A DNA stretch of 17,959 bases from the NCBI GenBank assembly GCA_015501075.1, contig JADNYJ010000624.1:1-17959 (forward strand), written 5' to 3'. This DNA comes from Gymnopilus junonius. Its lineage: Eukaryota > Basidiomycota > Agaricomycetes > Agaricales > Galerinaceae. Of this stretch, positions 7,956-17,340 are shown one piece after another (the first letter of the stretch is position 1; each line of letters begins with the position of its first letter). The position numbers and the translations under genes were made by a program. The notes below the pieces were generated by a model. The model did no database searches. It had not been told where the DNA came from and worked only from the letters and a program-made list of their open reading frames with translations.

Positions 7956-9644
7956 TTATACTACAATGCACTTTCCACTGTCAACATCCAAATCCAAATC
8001 CGAACCCGAATCTTCCTCAATCTCTACTCCAATCGATGCGAGAATGATTTCAGCATTCCCAGATCCACAAATATACTCAACCTTCTCTCCATTTTCCTCC
8101 CAGCCAACCCTTAGTCCAATGTATTCTTCCAGAAACCTCATATCACGTCCTATCTCTCTAAACGCCTCCAAGAACCTCAACTCCTCCAAGTACAGACCCT
8201 CTTCCCGGCGATGGCACATGAACTGGAGCAGTGCGCCTCTATCGCCATTTCCCGGATGATCGCTTGGACGTAGGACTTCAAGAACGGATATTTGCAGGAT
8301 TTTCAGTGAGGGAAATAAGGGAGATGAACGGTCCGAAATGTCGAGGAACATTCGGAGGGTATGTTCTTTGGCCAAGTCCAGCTCGACGAGAGAGGAAAGA
8401 GATGTGAAAATGGGTAAATACCTCAATGCAATCTGACGAGATAGGATTGGAAGATCGAGATCTACACAAAGTATGCACGAGAAATCGGCGTTGTGGAATA
8501 TGAGTGGGATCCACAAGGACGCTAGCTCAAGTGGGTCGGAGGTGAATTGGCTTGAACTCCTGAGGGCGATAGTTAAATCGGCTTTATCATCCGGGGTATT
8601 GGGTGTCGTGTCTGTTAGACAAACAAAGTGGGACGTGACTTTCAGATCGAATTGGGTCATGAGATAGTGAGTGAGGTATTGCCGTATATAAGGCGATAGA
8701 ATGCTATGAGCATCAGATATAATATCGTGTAAGGCTTTAGGCTCCTTGCCAAGCGTAGCGGACATGTCGAGGATGCACGAGGGGGAAGGACGCATGTGTT
8801 TGAGAAAGTCTAGAATAACGCGGAATGGCGTTTGTGTGACATTCAATTGGTTCAATCGAGGGAGAGTAACAATGGTTAAATTCGACGGAGGACGTTGGGA
8901 TCGCAGCCCTGAAATACTGAGAAATTCGAGCAGAGGCATAGATCGAAGCGTAGTGATCGCGGATGTGATGGTGACAAAGCATGGTAGTTGAAGTCCACGT
9001 AGCTGGGAGAACCACGGGGAGTCTAGATGGACGGAAAGGTATCCGGCTTGGAAGTATCGGAGTCCAGGAGCACTGTTAGCGAACAACGTCATCGGGGATG
9101 AAAGTGCTTTGTCCTCATCCCAGTCTGAAAAGATGACGGTGCAAGACTGAAGATTGGGTGCAGGGCGTAGAAAAGGTCGCCAAGCAGGGTCAGCGCGTGC
9201 TTCTTCCAAGGTTTGATCGGTAGAAACTTGGAGGCGCTGGAGTCTATCCCACTGAGCATCTAATACCGTGAAGAAAAAAGTTCGTCCTGGCGTGAGTTCG
9301 GTGGTCCCTGAACCCGCGTCTGAATACTCCAGCGTGGCGTGCAGCCAAAGAAGGCAACCGTTACTCCTGCGTAGTACTTCTTCTCTCCAGTCAGAACTTT
9401 TTTGATTTAATTCATCGATATCGATCAACCGAGCCCATAGGGTGGGAGAGTCCAGTAAGCAAGAACGCCAGCTTTGGCAGACTTGGGAAGTCCACCTGGT
9501 TGCTGTTAACGCGCGAAATGCTGGGTCATCGAAAGCATTTGCATTCCAAGTAAAGATTTCACGTAAAATATCGTGATTGAACTTCGAAATAGGCGGAACA
9601 AAGAGGGTTTTGTCGACTGACACGTCTGGTTTCACGGACAACAT
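7956..9644 (-). CDS. F-box domain protein with leucine-rich C-terminal part
   Basis: Seen: one uninterrupted frame of 562 codons from ATG 9644-9642; the frame stays open five codons upstream, but only to a TTG. Residues about 18-75 form an F-box: PPISKFNHDILREIFTW, TATRWTSQVCQSWRSCLL and DSPTLWARLIDID, the usual pattern of a hydrophobic helix, VC..WR and a final P-LW. The rest has spaced leucines (LRGLQLPCFV, LEFLSISGLR, LPRLNQLNVTQ, LVELDL, LKILQISVLEV, LYLEELRFLEAF) resembling the irregular repeats of agaric F-box proteins. Known: the F-box binds Skp1 in SCF ubiquitin ligases and the C-terminal part selects targets. Mushroom genomes carry hundreds of such genes, mostly of unknown target. 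The C-terminus is acidic (EIEEDSGSDLDLDVDSG). Length and integrity suggest a live gene. A GTAAGAG site near 9697 could end an upstream non-coding or short exon. Confidence 0.88.
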   Translation of the reverse strand: MLSVKPDVSVDKTLFVPPISKFNHDILREIFTWNANAFDDPAFRALTATRWTSQVCQSWRSCLLDSPTLWARLIDIDELNQKSSDWREEVLRRSNGCLLWLHATLEYSDAGSGTTELTPGRTFFFTVLDAQWDRLQRLQVSTDQTLEEARADPAWRPFLRPAPNLQSCTVIFSDWDEDKALSSPMTLFANSAPGLRYFQAGYLSVHLDSPWFSQLRGLQLPCFVTITSAITTLRSMPLLEFLSISGLRSQRPPSNLTIVTLPRLNQLNVTQTPFRVILDFLKHMRPSPSCILDMSATLGKEPKALHDIISDAHSILSPYIRQYLTHYLMTQFDLKVTSHFVCLTDTTPNTPDDKADLTIALRSSSQFTSDPLELASLWIPLIFHNADFSCILCVDLDLPILSRQIALRYLPIFTSLSSLVELDLAKEHTLRMFLDISDRSSPLFPSLKILQISVLEVLRPSDHPGNGDRGALLQFMCHRREEGLYLEELRFLEAFREIGRDMRFLEEYIGLRVGWEENGEKVEYICGSGNAEIILASIGVEIEEDSGSDLDLDVDSGKCIVV

Positions 9645-9659
9645 TTCTTTATAGAGCAA

Positions 9660-11037
9660 GTTTTATTTTTATTCAAGCATGGAATGGATGAAACTCTTAC
9701 GATAGCAATGGAAAAAATGCGGTTCTTCGAGGTTGAGACTGAAATACACTTTCGTGACAAGCTTGAAGAAATGTCAAATTAGATGGTCGGAGTCGAAACC
9801 AAGACCTCAGACTCAGAGCCGGCCGAGTCTCCCGTAAGCACGTGACCTCATACCTTGTCATGCTCGCCTCTGGCTCATTTTCATCTGTCCTCTCTCCATC
9901 TCTGTTCCTCCTCCTCATGCAATAACGAACTCGGAAATTCTAGAGAACTGGCGAGCGTTCATTATTTGATCTCCATTCATTTGAGTTACTAACCAGAATT
10001 ACCGACTTCTAGGGAATGTTTTGCGTAAACTTGTCGCTAGCCTCACTGCCTTCCTCCTTGACGCAACCTCGACTTCTTGGTCCTAGTATACATTTATTCC
10101 TTATTGCACCAGTACAATACAACACAACGATACTCTAAACCTCAAATTCACTCTTTATTCTGGCTAGGTCTTTACTTGTCCGTACTCTTGGATTCATCAT
10201 CTGATGCGTCGTCGACTCAGACATCTAGCAAGTTCGGGGCTAGAGCCTTGTCAAGTTCCTTGAACGGACAGGTGTATGGAGGGTCTTTATGCGTATTAAG
10301 AAGTACGTGAGTGCCCCACATTGTTGTGTTTTTCCTATAGCGTTGATATGGTGGCTGTCTGTATATTGACTAGGTTGCTCTCATTGCGATTCGGCCGTCC
10401 AATGTGTCATCCACACCTCTCCGCATGTGACTCTTCAGCGACACTTCAGCACCACTTGGCCCTCCTGTCCGTCCTCCATATCCTACGTTCTCGCAAGATC
10501 CTTGTTCTTGAGGATATTGACGCCTTGAATGCAGCAGTTTAACCAGCTGGTGATTCCTAGAGTTTGATAACACAATTTGCTGAATTGTCACGTCCTACTT
10601 TACTGGAATCGTTATACGTATTGCAGAGCCTATGAGTATTCTTACCTTTACTTTACTTTCTCCGTACTGGTGTACTAACCTGTAGGTTGTCTGCAGTACA
10701 GTTACACCTCACAGAGTCACAATGAACGTCTTTCGCCTTGAACAATTTTTTTTCTCCGTATGGACCTCATGCTCGAAGGGCAGGCCCATTCTCGAGGCCC
10801 ATTCTGTCTTTCACAGAGCTTGCTGGAGTTGATTCGTCCTACTGTGACCCGGGACAAAGGACTGATGTACCCGTGCTACGCAATCCTGTAGTGTGTGGGT
10901 GGATCTTAAAGTTACTCTGGCAGGAAGGTAGACCACAAAACCAGTTACTTGTCATTGAATTATCCGTTCATTCTATCCACCTCTTTTAACAGAATGTGAT
11001 AACCGAAAAATGTATCCGACAAATATATCCAACTTAT
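9660..11037. other. Long stretch between F-box and BTB genes, no firm gene
   Basis: The first 250 bases are presumably the promoter and leader of the F-box gene and hold a perfect 6-bp-stem hairpin (9809-9830). At 10160-10540 two plus-strand pieces, SSKFGARALSSSLNGQVYGG and ATLQHHLALLSVLHIL, flank a GTACGT...CTATAG / GACTAG intron-like segment and have C-rich third positions; they may be exons of an unrecognised small gene or a relic. Around 10720 a short frame starts MNVFRLEQFFFSVW and stops after 36 codons. None of these match a family I know. Confidence 0.3.
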
Positions 11038-12938
11038 TTATGACTCCCAACTCCTTGTTGGCGTACCTGTAGAATGACCGTACGGAGCCATGCGTCTGTA
11101 ATATATCCCGTAATCCGTAGATTTAGTACGCGATGAGGCAGACGAGTACTGAGGACTATCTGCAGAATCAGGATTGGTGGTGTACGAGTTTGAAGCCACT
11201 TTGGATATCAACGCATGGTGTAAACTAGGTCGGGCGAAATGTGTCGGAGACGCAACTCGACTTTGAGTATCTTTTTTCTCTGCCATGAAATTTTCTTGTG
11301 ATGTGCTTCCATGGGACGAGGCTGGCGAGTCCTGCGTGATTTTTTTCTGTAATTGATTTTGTAAACGGCTGATTCGACTTTTGATGGCCACGTCTAATTT
11401 TCCTTGTTGCGTATGACTATTTAAGTTGTAAAGAAGGGACTGCACAAAAATTGAGTTCCGTTTAGATGTGTATTCATCATCATTTAATATAGAACTAACC
11501 TGATATGCGAACAGGGCTTGCTTTTCGGTGGCAGTTCTTGGTACCGACGCGATGATCCATTCTAAATGGACCAGTTTTACGTCTTGGTCACTATGGGTGA
11601 TAATATTTTCCCAAGCCACAGATTCGAAACAATTGTGAACATTGTTACAAATAACCCAGTCAATCGACTCCCGAGCAAATATTGTCAGTTGCATTATCGA
11701 GGCATGCCACGGTTCTGAAGATGCCTCCAATTTGAGCAGTGCGCTCTTGGCGGCAAATACAGTGGAAATGCATTAGACGGGATGATCATCTTCTGAAAAC
11801 CGGTGAGTACGGAATTTCTAATATCGGAAGGTAGAGCTGCAAATTCTGCAGTACACCACCCTTCTCCGAATAAAGCGATTAGGGCTCGACGTGCTCCATG
11901 CTCGAGGATGTCATTCTTGATGTCGTTTTCCAGTGCAAATTGGAGGGTGAGAGGAACCAGATGCGTACATCTCCAGCAGCAGCATCCGGATCTGACCATC
12001 GTGCTCAACGTTCCACCCACTATCTCCTCATAATCATCTTGAGAGAGCGTCGCATGGAACAGGCCATGCAGCTTTTCAACTGTTATCTCTGCTAATATCA
12101 ATTCTTGCAGATATGGGAGCGTGAGGTATTCTGCACCTCGATAGATCGCAAACGCAGTTGGGAGATCGTAGTCTCGAAGAGTGAATTTGGTTGTGCCAGT
12201 GTAGATGTACCCTAGGATGAAGTGGAGTGAGGTACGATTGAAGAGTGGGAATGGCAAAGCAATGCTCCGAACGTCTTTCGAAAGGGCGTCTTGGAAGAAG
12301 GGTGAACGAGCAGCAAGGATACAGCAGTGGCAATATATCCCGTTGAGAAGTCTTTGGTTGGAGTTATCGCCCGAATCGTTGTCGGAGATCGTGATTTGCA
12401 TGTCAGTATGTTGAGGATTCGTCCACATGAAGATGATCTCTTTGTGCAGGTTTTCGATGCGCGCTTCAGAAGGGTGATCATGATCAGAATGAGTGGGTGG
12501 ATCTTCTAATTCGGTGCTGAGTGAATAAATTTCACGTATTTCACGGATGAGAGTAGTATAGCTGGCCGATATTTTTACGTGGGAGAGATTTGAAGGCAGA
12601 TGCGATTGAGACCTTTGGCTTGAGCCAACCCCACTGGCTGATAAATTCAGTAGGAGTTCAGAATTAAGCCCGGGTTCTGCGAGAGCCCTGGTATAAAGGA
12701 TTGCTGACCAAGTGTACAATTGTCAGAATAGTTACTAGCCTAGTAGGATAGGCAGCATTGACGCACAAGTATGTCCCCATATCATTTCCTCTGAGCCTTC
12801 TATTTCCCAAACGATATCAGGAAAGAAGTTTTGTGCATTCACAAAGATTGCTATCAGATCTTCCTTCCATTGCAGAACAGCGCTCTCTGTCGCTGAAGTT
12901 AACCATGGTCCTAAAGCCTCTTGAGCAGCTTGAGCCAT
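11038..12938 (-). CDS. BTB/POZ domain protein, three exons, one apparent frameshift
   Basis: Seen: ATG 12938 starts MAQAAQEALGPWLTSATES, leading to FPDIVWEIEGSEEMIWGHT. Intron 12766-12704 (GTGCGT...CTGAC...CAG, 63 bases) joins in phase to SILYTRALAEPGLNSELL. Further on, MQITISDN, YCHCCILAARSPFFQDAL and FILGYIYTGTTKF form a classic BTB core, followed by helices (AIYRGAEYLTLPYLQELIL). Near 11765 the frame changes: the first runs on as PPRAHCSNW and stops, while another gives VFAAKSALLKLEASSEPWHAS and continues to TAA at 11038. A 60-base GT-AG intron (11499-11440) probably lies in this part. The C-terminus (SRISRLQNQLQ, then Ser-rich) looks disordered. Known: BTB proteins act as dimerising or Cul3 adaptor modules. 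An earlier N-terminal half-BTB-like segment suggests a two-BTB layout. The one-base shift is a pseudogene lesion or a sequence error. Confidence 0.75.
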
Positions 12939-13014
12939 TTGAATTTTTACACCCTGACGCAAGTATTCAGTTCAGTGGAAAGGAAGAAAGGAAATGAAAT
13001 TGGAGGAACAGGGG

Positions 13015-13021
13015 TTTTATA
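13015..13021 (-). promoter_or_regulatory. TATA box of the BTB gene
   Basis: The minus strand reads TATAAAA about 80 bases upstream of the ATG at 12938, followed by a CT-rich leader. The spacing matches that of the oxygenase gene in this window and supports the chosen start. Confidence 0.55.
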
Positions 13022-13029
13022 GATGAATA

Positions 13030-13718
13030 TCAGAATGCTCAAGTGGAAAAAGATGTAAGCAGAAAGAATTGGACTTTATCATGTTGGTTCTTATGTGTCG
13101 CTTGTTCACAGCCTTCATGCCAAAGTTTGAGTGTTAACGTAACTGTAACCTGTCTGATCTCCACTCATTGATGATGTTATGCAGTCTAGAAAGCTGCTTC
13201 ACTTTGGTGCAGGCTGTGCTTCCAGTGAGCATAAGACCGCGCAAAGAATAAGTTCAAGATGGTCCTTAAATAGTATGGCCAGCCAATGCTTGCATAAGTT
13301 TTTTAGAGGAAAAAGTGCGGACTAGCTGGATGCCAAATTAGATTGCTGTGTGTATGTAAGGATACATTCATACACAGCTATAAGATGGACAGCGCTGATT
13401 GAGGCAAAAGGTGGGAGACCAACAATATGAGGAAAAGAGGCAAATTTCAGACCAGAAATCCTGTCTCAAATTGTCCATTAAAGAGAACCAGCTAATGATG
13501 GCAAGCATCTGCAACCAAATGAGTGAATGCAAACACAGGAAGGTATTGAGAGCTGAGACATAAGGTATCGAGAGCAAGGGAAAGAAACATAAGGCCGAAC
13601 TGGAAGAATATAGCGCACACCTTTATATGCCCAACCGATGACCTAGCAAAAAAAAAATGGCTTCGAGCAATCTTAAGCAGATTTCTACTGCTTTTTACGC
13701 ATTTTTCATCTCCTCAAA
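13030..13718. other. Intergenic, no gene identified
   Basis: No reading frame of note. A hairpin-forming inverted repeat lies at about 13346-13379 (CTGTGTGTATG ... CATACACAG) and an A10 run near 13650. No terminator or RNA gene can be argued from these. Confidence 0.3.
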
Positions 13719-14408
13719 TCATCCCCCTATCGTCTTCGTAGTTGACCCCGCTGAAGAGGCAGGATGATCAGATACAGGCAACCCAACAGAAGCCCGTGTT
13801 AACGAAGTGTTCAGTTGAGGTTCGATCCATAAATTCAAGGTCGGAGATGAAAGCCATGGGCTACTGAAGAGCGGTAGAGAAAAAAGCAGTCCCGGCCACG
13901 GGTCGCCATGATCCAGCCAGACTTGAATTAGGGCCTGAAGCGCGGAGCTGGACCCGATGTTGTATGGAGGCTCAGTTGAAGGCAGCGATATCGGAAAGTG
14001 TCTGTACCTAGGTCTATAGTTCGTCCTGCAAGCATGGATTGAGACCGTAGCGACGCAGCAGCAGAAATGAGGTGCATACATCCAGGGGAAAGAAATCGCA
14101 TTTGTATGGGAGTGGGCGTGATTCTGCTCTCGTAGCCATGTCACAGCCAGTCAGATGAGCTTGGGGCGACGTTACGAATAGGCCAAGTCGAACTCGAAGT
14201 GGGTGACAGCGGAAATGTACTCAGGGCCATCGTTCATCCTGGAAGGGTGGTTGAGTCTGCAGTGACGCAGTAAAAGAAAACAGACACATACATAAACGAA
14301 AGCAATCTCGTCATACCACATCATCCTGCTCTCGTAAATATGTCGTGGTGGGCCGGATGCGCTGGAACTGCATAGAGGTCGACTTTGTGGGCATGAAGGG
14401 AAGGACAA
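13719..14408 (-). pseudogene. Two tandem relatives of the unknown small-gene family
   Basis: Seen: the copy at about 14408-14165 reads GPPRHIYESRM into an ATG-AT|GT phase-2 junction identical in form to exon 1 of the 154-residue model. After an acceptor ending TTCCAG it gives MNDGPEYISAVTHFEFDLAY. The second copy, about 14150-13719, has the same TACGAGAGCAG block, but its donor is GC instead of GT; after GCTTGCAG the exon reads TNYRPRYRHFPISLPS and stays open to the stop near 13719. No start codon is in frame in either copy. The exon start TNYRPRYRHFPISLPS parallels SDRSLFGREVSKAPAISS of the copy at 3691-4345. Function unknown; probably decayed. Confidence 0.35.
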
Positions 14409-14409
14409 A

Positions 14410-15000
14410 ATTGGACAAAATTGATAATCTTACCTTGTATGATTCTAGCCTCTACATAGCTTTCCATCGTTCGTTACACCCTCGTAATGAGGCGCTTGCG
14501 AGAAAGGCCCATAGTGATCGATTGCGGTGGGTGTGGGTGCATCTGATGTGCATCACGCATGGTATGCCTTCGAGAAAAAGCGACGCCAGCAGGAAGAAGA
14601 GCGAGGGCGATGGTCGAGAGTCATGCAGAGTCAGGTTTGCAGGATGAAGAGGCGGGCGAAGATCTGGAACGTGACTGAATCGGATGAGCTGGAACGACAT
14701 GGTAGTCGCACCGGTGAGCACGAAGATTCAGAGAAACGCAGGAGGACAATCTTACCCCTTACGCCCTAGACTTGAGGGGCTTGTGAAAAGGGCTGGTACG
14801 GGTCGGCTGTGGTGGTGTGAAAGCACCTGACATGGATATCGTGTGATGTGAAGGGGTTGGGTTCGCCAGAGAGACCTGGGGATCGGCATGGCCCATTGAC
14901 AAAGCGTGCTATTTGTCCCTTGTTTGTCCCTGATAAACGTCGGTTCCTCTTAACATCCACTTTTCCTCTGTCCCGCCCATGCTTCCACATGCCCTAAAAA
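14410..15000. other. Intergenic, no gene identified
   Basis: Overlapping open frames on both strands (14345-14769 plus, 14452-14990 minus) have no domain or convincing codon bias. Composition changes sharply to A/T-rich at about 14995. Confidence 0.3.
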
Positions 15001-15002
15001 AT

Positions 15003-15100
15003 CCGAAAAAATATTTAGAATGTATAAAAGGCCTCTAACTTTAATTTTTTGTCCGGATTTTAAAAATTTTTGAGTTTTTCCTGATAAAATTAAAAAAAAC
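15003..15100. other. AT-rich boundary segment with loose inverted repeat
   Basis: Runs of A and T surround a TATAAAAG at 15023-15030. AAAAAATCCGAAAAAA on the left and TTTTTTGTCCGGATTTT on the right form an imperfect inverted repeat. It marks the transition from gene-bearing to repeat-rich DNA and may be a mobile-element end, but no target duplication was found. Confidence 0.3.
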
Positions 15101-15437
15101 TGTCAGTAAATCACCTCGCCTTTAGCCAAATTGGAAGGAAAATGGAATCCTGAACAACAAAAGATTTGAAAACATATTCTACACCTATTTGTGCAAGAAA
15201 AACCAACAGATGAGGTTCTGTGATGCAAAGCAGGCATGGGCTGTCAGTGGGCTGTCAAAGGGCATAACAGATCAGTAAATCGCACCCCCTTGGGGCCAAA
15301 CCAGAAGGAAAATGAAATTCCAAACAAGAACAGGCTTAGAAACTCGTTTTATACAGGTTCGTTTGAGGAAACTGAACGAATGAAGTCCTGTGAAGTAAAG
15401 CGGGCATTGGCTGTCAGTGGGCTGTCAAGGCATGGAA
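15100..15437. repeat. Tandem duplication, period about 170 bp, two copies
   Basis: CAGTAAATC starts at 15104 and again at 15273. GAAGGAAAATG, CTGTGA-G-AAAGC and GGCTGTCAGTGGGCTGTCAA recur in the same order in both copies with 169-170 base spacing. The shared closing motif GCTGTCAGTGGGCTGTCAA is nearly identical in both; the middles have diverged by substitutions and small indels. No coding content. Likely a diverged tandem duplication of a repetitive sequence next to the retroelement. Confidence 0.75.
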
Positions 15438-15439
15438 GG

Positions 15440-15753
15440 GATCAGTGATGACTGATGCATGCAACACGCGTTGACATGCTGGAATGCATTCTGCTCAATT
15501 CTCTTCATCTCTTGCTCCCGTCTTGTTTATATTACTTGCATATACCCTGCTATCTTTTTTGACCTTTCTAAACTCTCTTCTTCCCAATTTTGGTGTGTAC
15601 TATAGTCTTTTTGTCAATTTAATGCACACCCTGTGTGCACTCAAAACATGGATGCAGCCGACTTGTATTAAAAAACAAGGTTTGCTCTGGACATTTGTGT
15701 GCTTATGGAATATGGTTACTATTGAGCAGCAAATAGTGCACTCTGCATAGTAT
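15440..15753. other. Flank between tandem repeat and LTR
   Basis: Contains an imperfect hairpin (GCATGCAAC ... GTTGACATGC, 15458-15480). An 88-codon plus-strand frame (15484-15750) with hydrophobic content has no recognisable product and ends just before the LTR. Probably non-coding. Confidence 0.3.
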
Positions 15754-16120
15754 TGTTGTAACTACTATCTTATCTGGGTTGTTAGAGGCTAGTGCTAAGG
15801 TGACTACTTAGGTACTACTTAGAAGTGCAAAAAGACTTAGATTAGGACACTGTTTAGAGCATCCTTATATACTTACAGGACATGCAGTGACTAACTATGT
15901 ATGAGTAATGCATAAGGCAATTACTCAGCTAATTACTATGTAATTACTAATATCTACTCATAAGATGAGTAATATGCTCACTAAGTGATCACATGTTTTA
16001 GTCATATAAGATGACTGTGATACTCTGTTGTCACTGGATCTAGTCGCATATAGATGCGTCTGATCATGCATGTCATGTGAGTCATGTGATGTAGTCACAT
16101 GGACACTTATCATGTCAACA
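15754..16120 (-). repeat. 3' LTR of a Ty1/copia element (367 bp)
   Basis: Termini are TGTTG (15754) and CAACA (16120), the expected short inverted ends. Directly inside, at 16121-16131, the minus strand reads TTGAGGGGGAG, the polypurine tract that primes plus-strand synthesis, so this is the 3' LTR of a minus-oriented element. A TATATAAGG at 15872-15863 (minus) can serve as LTR promoter. The U3 part has small hairpins, such as TACTCAT-AAG-ATGAGTA (15955-15971), and repeated CATGTGA motifs near 16075-16100. The partner LTR lies outside the window, so element age and target duplication (AGTAT would be the left flank) cannot be tested. Confidence 0.8.
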
Positions 16121-16722
16121 CTCCCCCTCAAGTAGTGCCGCATTAGCGCACATACTTGTTCTGACATGATGTGTCAGTATTCTATTCTAAGGGATAGAAC
16201 TCTATGCCTAGAGCCTGTCTATGTTTAAGGAACAGGGTAGGGCCTAGATTCTTGGTGAACATATCGGCAACATTTTTGTCCATAGGGACGTGCTCTATTT
16301 TAATGTTCCCAAGTTCTATTTGTTCCCGGATATAGTGGTAGCGTATTTCAATGTGCTTTATCCCTTTTTGGGTGAGGGATTTTGCGAGTTAAAAATAGCT
16401 CCATGACTATCTCCATATAAGGGAACGTATGGGATTGACATCCCGAGTTCTTCGAATAGAATCTTAAACCATGCACAGTCACGTGCACAGTCAGAGAGTG
16501 CCATGTATTCTGCCATTGTGGATGAACGTTGATACTAGAGTCTGCATTTTGGAGTGCCATTTGATACTCCCACTAGCAAGGGAAAATAAGTATCCTGCGT
16601 AGATTGACGCATGCGATCAGGCTCTGTTCTATCATCACTATGAGGCATCACAGTAGGCATACAAGCCTTTGTCACTGTTTCCATTGAACACAAGTGCATA
16701 GTTGCACGTACCAACAAGGTAG

Positions 16723-16730
16723 TGCATGAT
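16723..16730. repeat. Left 8-bp target-site duplication of the hAT element
   Basis: TGCATGAT immediately outside the left inverted repeat, identical to 17333-17340. Confidence 0.9.
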
Positions 16731-17332
16731 TAGTGATGTGCCGGCTCTGGCCTAAAGCCAGAAGCCGGGCCAAGCCGGGCCCTGATGGTTGGCCTGGGAG
16801 GGCTTTTGACCCAGCTCAGCATTTCCCAAAGCCAAAGCCAAGGGCCTGAGCCCCGGCTTTTGGGTGGTGCATAAGCCAAAAAAAATCTGCTGCAAATGGT
16901 CAAATTTCGAACATTTCAATGAAAGTTCAGCAAATATTTATTTTAAAGCTCAGTTTGAAATCCGTGATGGCTTGCCGGATGTGGTGCAACCTGTTTGGTG
17001 AGCGTCAGAAACATCCAGCTGAGTTCCAATTTTGATCAAAACCTTCGTCACTTTGCATCTCGAGCACATTTCAAGCCATGGAAGGTTTAATATCATTCAT
17101 TACTTTGTATATACAGTGCAGTGAGAGTTTTAATTCTTTAATATAGTATATCAAATTACTTTAACACATATATTTCTTTGTATATGGTAAAAGCCCAGCT
17201 TGGGCCAAAGCCGGGCCAAGCCAAGCCTGATTTTTGGCTTTTGGCCTGGCTCAAGGTTTGGGAAAGCCAAAGCCAGGTCAAGCCGAGCCAAAGCCAGGGC
17301 TTTCAGGCCAAGCCGGAGCTGGCACATCGCTA
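16731..17332. mobile_element. Non-autonomous hAT element (MITE-like, 602 bp) inserted in copia pol
   Basis: Terminal inverted repeats are TAGTGATGTGCCGGCTCTGG... on the left and, read inward, TAGCGATGTGCCAGCTCCGG... on the right, with 18 of 21 positions identical. They are flanked by a perfect 8-bp duplication TGCATGAT at 16723-16730 and 17333-17340. Known: an 8-bp target duplication and TAGNGATG-type ends are hallmarks of the hAT superfamily. Both subterminal regions (16741-16870 and 17190-17330) are packed with GCCAAGCC / AAAGCC / GGCTTGGCC motifs, likely transposase-binding repeats, while the middle is AT-rich. There is no transposase frame, so movement required an autonomous relative. Removing it restores continuity of the retroelement, so it arrived after the copia insertion. 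Confidence 0.9.
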
Positions 17333-17340
17333 TGCATGAT
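17333..17340. repeat. Right 8-bp target-site duplication of the hAT element
   Basis: TGCATGAT immediately outside the right inverted repeat, identical to 16723-16730. Pol coding sequence resumes here on the minus strand. Confidence 0.9.

Noticed and set aside
8473..8991. Plus-strand frames opposite the F-box gene
   Set aside because: They are antisense shadows of a long, clearly coding minus-strand gene.
9781..9850. tRNA-like segment: minus-strand GGTTTCGACTCC resembles a B box, and AGACTC...GAGTCT resembles a long variable arm
   Set aside because: The T-stem does not pair, no 5' acceptor complement to GACCATC is found about 85 bases away, and the B box has an extra T. At best it is a tRNA-derived relic.
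13368..13577. Hydrophobic minus-strand frame that could be a membrane protein
   Set aside because: No homology, poor codon pattern and no surrounding splice or promoter signal.
15484..15750. 88-codon plus-strand frame with hydrophobic N-terminus next to the LTR
   Set aside because: AT-rich, no recognisable family, and it ends just before the LTR; likely chance in repeat-derived DNA.
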